Assembly (NCBI RefSeq): GCF_030463565.1
Contig: NC_134643.1
Coordinates: 39,408,221-39,472,220 of the forward strand
Direction of reading: 5' to 3'
Length of the DNA: 64,000 nucleotides
Origin: Pelecanus crispus
Taxonomy: Eukaryota; Chordata; Aves; Pelecaniformes; Pelecanidae
Shown piece after piece: positions 58,701-64,000 of this stretch (within the stretch, counting starts at the first letter, position 1; each line of letters starts with the position of its first letter). The translations under genes were made by a program, and so were the position numbers. The notes beneath the pieces were generated by a model. The model did not search any database, was not told the origin of the DNA, and saw nothing but the letters and a program-made list of their open reading frames with translations.

Positions 58701-60820
58701 TCTAGCTGGTTTTTTTCCACATTTCCTCAATGTTGAAAAAAAAGATCCATTTTCTTGCTCCTCCTGAAAGCGCAAAAGATCACCACAAGGGTTTGAGGCT
58801 TACAGAAATGTGCCAGTATGAACCGTATTGGTACTGATGAGCAAGGAGGTACAAAAAATACCAATTAAAACCAGAATTTTTGCTCTGAGAATATGGAAGA
58901 CAACCATCTGCTCCAAAGTTTTGCACCTGCTATGTGCACTGAGGAGTGTTTTGCTCTTTTTACCCCCAGATATCTGGGGAAAGGAGGTCACTGCCTCCTC
59001 AGCCTCTCTTATTGAGAGGATATCAGAAAACTGTAACAGAGGCTGTCTTTAAAATAATGTCAGCTCTCTCCATAATAATAATGATAATTAAAAAAAAGGC
59101 AGCTGTTTACCTTTCCGTGTGGTGCCAGACTTAAATTTCAAAATGCTGATGACAAATAGATGGGTTTGTATCATTTTTAAATTCAAACAGAGACAGAGAT
59201 GTTGACTACCAGGGAAGGGTGTAAGGTCAGGGTATGGCAAAGGATCTGATCAAAAAAGTCCTTCATTTCTGCTTTCATGATTATTTTTCTTACCATTTAG
59301 GCTACTGATCTGCTGATTACAGGCTACATGGTGTCTACAGGACCATCTAGCATGATCCATAGATACAACATGCCACTGGCAGTACAGCCCAGGCTGACAG
59401 AGAAAGCAAGGGTTTCCCTCTCCTTAGTGTTGTTGCCCAGTCATGGGGAAGGCTGGGGACAGAAGACAAAGCTCTCTCTCAGATCCTTTTCATGCATGCT
59501 GTATCCTGCAGGGTCAAGTGCCCACAAGATGCAGAATGTGGTTATTTGAGTAAAAAAGGAATTGCGCCCACGTGCATACTTGAGACCAAAAAGCAGAGGA
59601 TTACTTCAGGCAGGATATGGTGAAATGAGAAGAGAGAACAGCAGAATCCCGTATTTACCACTGTGAAATTCTGTCCTGATGTAATTCTTACATCTTTCTA
59701 TTGCCTCAACAGTTTTACAGGGAAGTTTTATAGTAGATGCTGACCTGGAAATATTTTGGGGCTACCAAGGTAGGAACGAGGAGGCAAGTAGGAAGAATCA
59801 AGACGAGCTCCTCATTTGAAGCCAATGGCTGGCATCTCTCTGGGTTACTGCAGCGGAGAATACACACTTGCCTGAACTCCTCAGCCATGCCACCACCCAG
59901 ACAGGCTGCAGCAAAAGGGGAGCCAGTCTGCTTCCTACCAGCAACAGCAAGGCTCTCACCACCACCCTTTCTTCTACACACCAGCCATCCCCTGCAACAG
60001 GGGGTGTAGCAGGATTCATAAGCTTTCCTTATCTTGCACATGGGTGGAAAGAGAGACTGGCTAGCCAGGTTATACAGCTATATATAACCCAGAGCCAGCT
60101 CTGACTGAACTGTCGTTGCTTAAAGAGCAGTTCCTGCCTGGGTTTCATTAAGACAAGAAAGACTCCTTTGCTGCCCTAAGCAAGGTGAAGTGGCCATGGT
60201 GAGGGGTGGCGGGTGTGTGTACGCATGCATACTCTTGATTCACGAAGCTGCTCGCTGGCATAACAGCCTTCTTTTGGCAGTAGCTGGTGTGAAATAGCCT
60301 TATAGCTCAAATATTAAAGCTGGCCCAACAGTGATTTTTAGAGAGTACAATTTGTGTGGTATAATGGATGCTCTGTGTTTTTTTCCACTGTAAGAGCAGA
60401 CCTGTGTCTACATGTGAGACACAAAGCCAGAATAGACGTGTTATGATTTAAATCAACGGCTGTCACCCAAGGAGGTTGGCTCTCACTAGACCAGGTTGCC
60501 TTCTGAGCCATGGCACTGCAGGGAGCACTGGCTTGAAAGCTCTGCAGGGAGTGTGAGCATCCCCACTGATGCTGCTGTCACAGGAGGGTGAGGGAGAGAT
60601 GAGGCAGCAGCCAGGGAGGAGAGAGCAGGCTGATGTTGACAGGACGGAGGAGAAAGAGTGAAGTGGCAAGGGATGTTGAGGTGTCAGTGGCAGACAGCCG
60701 AGGCAACGTGGCAGGCAAAAAAGCAGTGGCAAGGTGTCCTGGCTACAAGCAGGTTGGGAAGCATCAGTGTAGGACGCAAAACTTGCCTGCCTGGCTTCAT
60801 GTCCTCAGTGCAGAGAGTGT

Positions 60821-60915
60821 ATGTTGTGTGCTTCAGTTTTCATCATGTGTAAAATAGGAATGGTAATCCTGGTCTTCCACTTCGTGAAATATTTTGAGGT
60901 CTTTAGATGAAAACC
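60821..60915 (+). repeat. MIR-like SINE fragment
   Basis: The words TGTGCTTCAGTTTTCATCAT, GTGTAAAATAGGAATGGTAA and, further on, GAAATATTTTGAGGTCTTTA followed by GATGAAAA match the MIR-type tail. There, CCTCAGTTTCC is followed by CTGTAAAATGGGGATAAT and an AGCGCTT/TTAGATG-like end, in forward orientation. The tRNA-like head is missing or too diverged. It is an old copy. Confidence 0.65.
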
Positions 60916-62436
60916 AAACATTTTACTAGCACATGGGACAGAGGAAGACCTTTCCACATGGGAAGGCTTGCTTCTAGGGGTCCGGATCAGTTCCTTTGGG
61001 GTTGGGACAGGTAAGGCCATCATCTACCTGCTGCTTAGACCATGGCAATGAAATCTGTAATTTAACATTCAGTACCTTTTATTGCCTAAGAGGGATTCAC
61101 CTTTTGACTTTGTTACTGCTAGTAGTGGCTATTATACAAGGATAAAATACATACAAGGTATAAAGGGTGAAGAGGCAGTGTGTGTATGTGTATCTGTAAG
61201 CCTATGTTTGTAGTAAGTGAAGCAGCTTATATACAGGGCAAAGCTTGAGACAAGTTTGTAGGTTTTTTTTAAGTCAGTGTTGGCTGGTCTAATAAAAGAG
61301 TCTCTTTCTGCCTGCAAATCTTGCCTTGCTCACAACCTGAGCTGGTCAAATTGAGAGTGACTATGCTGTTTCAAACATAGTTTGCAAGGTTGATGCTATT
61401 CTCTTGACAGCATGGTGTCTTCTCCTTGATATCACTTGAACAGGTATAAGCATCTTTAGCAATGGCTGCCAGAGAGCTTTAGACACTAATTTGGAGGCGG
61501 GTGGAGTTTATGGTACAAATGGCCCCTGCACTTCTTGGCTTATAGTCCAAAATGCTGCCAGGATCGCATATCTGATGTGAGAGCTCTTGCTAACTGAGTA
61601 TTCCTCCTGAAGTGAGGGCTGCTGGTTCAGGCACTGCCCTTGCAGGTGCTTTTAATGGTTTTCTCTTCAGATGACCCCACATTGTCATCTGTTTCTCCAA
61701 GTCCAGCTCCTTTGACATTCACATTGGCAAGCTTGCCAGCTTTGAGCTTTGCCTTTTCTCGAGCTTGGAAGCTGCCCTGCTTTCCAGGGCTGAGCTCACT
61801 GACAGTGTATCACTGCTCTCTGCTGGAGAAGCACTGAGCTGGGCCAGGCCTCTCTGGGTCTCCAGCTGTTTGTCAGGAATGCAGGTGTGATGGCCGAACC
61901 GATAACCTCTGAGCTTTCAAGAGCAAACTTAATGTACAGCTGATTCCTGTTCCCCATCCAGCACAATTTAGAGTCTTTGTTGTGCAGGCTGGAGACGAGA
62001 GTTTTCAGAAAGAAGATGAGAAAGATAAATACAGTGATGCTGGCTAAACATAAACGTCTGTGGTCACATGGACTTGCTTTCTGATAGTGCAGGGTAACAG
62101 ACACTGGAGTAATTTTCACAGGTTTCTGCTCTAACCTGGAGTATGATTTCCCAGTTGCCTTTGCAGTCATGTAATGTTCCATCTGTGAAATGTTTCTTCT
62201 AGTCAGATGCAATGTCCAGTTAATGAGTGCATTGTTTTCCTACTCAAGGGGGATAGCAAGCATGAGGTCCTAAGAGTTCATGTTGAAAGAGACTCGTTCA
62301 GGTCATCTTGGTTATATTTTGGTAGTTGCAGAAGTTAATCTGGCTGTTGCAGTGATTCATTTTTCAAAGACACAGGCAAATGATCAGATCTTCCCCACAA
62401 AAAGAAAATTACTTAACGTACTCTCTCCCACTTGAG

Positions 62437-62455
62437 CCCCCCCCCCCCCCCCCCC
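62437..62455. repeat. C19 homopolymer
   Basis: A run of 19 C in intron 3 is followed at once by ACATATACATATCATG. This is the second pure C run of this length in the window. It may be length-polymorphic or an assembly artefact. Confidence 0.9.
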
Positions 62456-63209
62456 ACATATACATATCATGTACATGCACACATGATACGTCTTCTAATT
62501 TCATATACTTTTGTAGTTCTGGCATCTTTTTTGCTTGAAAACAACTCAAACATAAATCATAAAAAGGCAGCTTTACAACAGCTTTAAAGTGCTATTATAT
62601 TCTGCAGCATTCCAAGTGAATTATTGCTGTGCTGTCAAAGAAAACAAAAACATTTGGGAAGGACTGTTTATTTTACAGTGGTTGACCAAAAGTATGCAAG
62701 TGGTTATAAAAAATGTAGACAGCTAAAGATGGGAGGTGCCATTGCTCATTCTGTAACCCATTCACAAACCTTTGACACTGATTTTAGATCACTAGAGATA
62801 GAGCTAGGCACTTCCCACAGGAAAACACACACACTTCCAAATCACTCAAGTTATAAACAAAACACACCGTTCTCCCCTCCCTCACTCCACCCTGATCCTT
62901 CTTCCCCACCCACCCACGTAGCCAAGTAAAAAGCACAGATATCTATCTATATGTGTAGTGAGGCCTATTCCACCAACTGTTTCTTTGAACTGTTTTCCAC
63001 TATGACAAGGTGTAACTTGTAGAGCTGTGTATTTAAATTTGACTTGTCTTTCAGAGAAACCTTTTTATTAAGGTGGTACCATTTGTGGTGCTACAGAGTA
63101 CCATTTCCTATAATTAGACTCCCTTTGTATTGAGCTCCCCACTAAAATTGTTGAATGCAAGTTGAAGGTAAGTTGGAGTCTGTATGCTAACATGTTTGTC
63201 AACATCTTG

Positions 63210-63745
63210 GAAATAAGGCATGTGGTTCTGGTCTGCTCGTCCTAGAAGGAAAGTAGTAGAACAGAAGGCGGCTCAAAGGATGATCAAGAGGGCTGCCATG
63301 TGAGTGGCTACCCTGTGGTGAATGACTGAGTAAGCTGGGACTCTTCAGTCTGGGAAAGAGGTGATTTAGAAGAGTCTACAAAGTCATGAGAGGCATGGAG
63401 AGAGTTGGTAGGGACTGGCTGTTGACTAGCTTTTCTAAGACAGGAGCGAGTGGAATCAGCCAAAATCAGTAGTAGCGTATTTCAGAACAAGCAGAGATGG
63501 TTCTTCACGCTGCAGGTTGGAGATCAGTGGAACTTCTTGCCACAGGACATTGATTGCTAACGTTGTATGAGACTTCAAGGGAAGAATGGAGAAATTAATG
63601 GAAGGGAGATCCTTTGAGGGTTACTAAACACACATCAGACCACATCTGGCTGAGGAGCCACCACAACTTAAAATAACTAAAGGCTTGGAGAGTATCAGGG
63701 GATTATCCTTTCTCTGTGTGTCCCTTTTCTAGGCATCTGCTTACA
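63210..63745 (+). mobile_element. CR1/L3-like LINE 3' fragment
   Basis: The words GGCTCAAAGGATGATCAAGA, GCTGGGACTCTTCAGTCTGG, GTCTACAAAGTCATGAGAGG, GGTTCTTCACGCTGCAGGTT, GTGGAACTTCTTGCCACAGG and GGAGAGTATCAGGGGATTAT with CTTTCTCTGTGTGTCC follow the C-terminal coding end and 3' tail of amniote CR1/L3 elements in order. All frames are broken. It is the third element of the L3-like type in this intron, and all three lie in the same orientation as the gene. Confidence 0.78.
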
Positions 63746-64000
63746 GAAAAAGAATACAGGTATAGATCAACATCTGTTCTGTCCTCGTAGGACCGTTCCT
63801 GTATACATAGCGTAAGTCTAATAGTGGAGATATCTTGTAAGTGTACTGAGCTTCTCTTGCCTTCCCTCTTAACAATAGTAATACAGGCAGAAATAAATTC
63901 TTGAAGATACTGAACACCTTATGATGAGCATTCTTACTTTTCTGTATGTTCTTATATGAGCACCATACAGGATCAGCCTCCAACGACAGGATACTAAAGG

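Larger units (their letters stand above)
19939..64000 (+). other. HMGA2: HMGA2 intron 3 (continues past window)
   Basis: Everything after exon 3 reads as non-coding AT-rich DNA with interspersed ancient repeats. I looked for the exon 4 and exon 5 coding words (Pro-Gln-Gln-Val-Val-Gln; Glu-Glu-Thr-Glu-Glu-Thr) and did not find them, so the intron is at least 44 kb here. A giant third intron is a hallmark of HMGA2 in mammals. Stretches without a separate entry (for example 21-26 kb, 37-41 kb, 44-47 kb, 56-60 kb) showed me no gene, RNA gene or definable element beyond simple repeats. Alternative terminal exons exist within this intron in human, and none could be recognised here by sequence alone. 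Confidence 0.85.

Noticed and set aside
61796..62212. 138-codon minus-strand frame with an apparent membrane segment
   Set aside because: The hydrophobic stretch is the antisense of a purine-rich GAAAGAAGATGAGAAAG tract. No signal, domain or splice context supports it, and frames of this length are expected by chance in 64 kb.
19939..64000. HMGA2 exons 4 and 5, and the let-7 sites of the 3'UTR
   Set aside because: I read intron 3 for the PQQVVQ and EETEET coding words and did not find them. They most likely lie beyond 64,000.
19939..64000. mir-763, known in HMGA2 intron 3 of some vertebrates
   Set aside because: I found no match on either strand to the mature sequence as I remember it. It may be downstream of the window or absent.
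1..64000. tRNA or rRNA genes, CRISPR arrays, endogenous viral genes
   Set aside because: No cloverleaf with intact A and B boxes, no rRNA words, no regularly spaced direct repeats and no retroviral gag/pol/env-like frames or LTR pairs were seen.

Overview
The window is nuclear DNA of a sauropsid vertebrate, most likely a bird. It holds the 5' half of one protein-coding gene, HMGA2 (high mobility group AT-hook 2), on the plus strand, plus upstream intergenic DNA. The gene is identified from three short exons that encode the three AT-hooks of HMGA2 in order, with exon lengths of 111, 87 and 51 coding bases and phase-0 junctions as in mammals. A 5'UTR block also matches the mammalian HMGA2 5'UTR as I recall it. 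Bird or reptile origin is suggested by CR1/L3-like retroposon fragments, MIR-like SINE fragments, palindromic DNA-transposon remnants and the residue differences in exon 1. The species cannot be fixed from the sequence alone.

Layout: 1-7,550 is 5' flanking DNA with no convincing gene. It contains a CpG-rich patch with a 34-bp minisatellite (379-514) and a 246-bp palindromic element (about 4,254-4,499). 7,550-8,480 is a dense CpG-island promoter with GC boxes, two CACGTG E-boxes and a strong G-quadruplex motif. About 8,480-9,387 is a long pyrimidine-rich 5'UTR with several upstream ORFs. Coding exons are 9,388-9,498 (residues 1-37), 12,208-12,294 (38-66) and 19,888-19,938 (67-83). From 19,939 to the end of the window is intron 3, more than 44 kb long here. 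The exons for the linker and acidic tail, the stop codon and the let-7-target-rich 3'UTR were not found and should lie downstream.

Intron 3 is AT-rich. It holds four CR1-type fragments (35.2, 49.3-49.9, 53.2-53.8 and 63.2-63.7 kb) and a weaker fifth (43.9 kb). It also holds MIR-like fragments (26.6-26.9 and 60.8 kb), one of them split by a palindromic insert. Small GC-rich islets occur at 36.5, 51.0 and 55.3 kb, and there are homeodomain/POU-site-rich blocks at 32.4 and 54.3 kb that could be conserved enhancers.

No new multi-gene system is visible. The most worthwhile leads are the two palindromic elements, the possible intron-3 read-through isoform that would end HMGA2 after its third AT-hook, a strong cryptic splice donor just inside the start codon, and the candidate intronic regulatory blocks.
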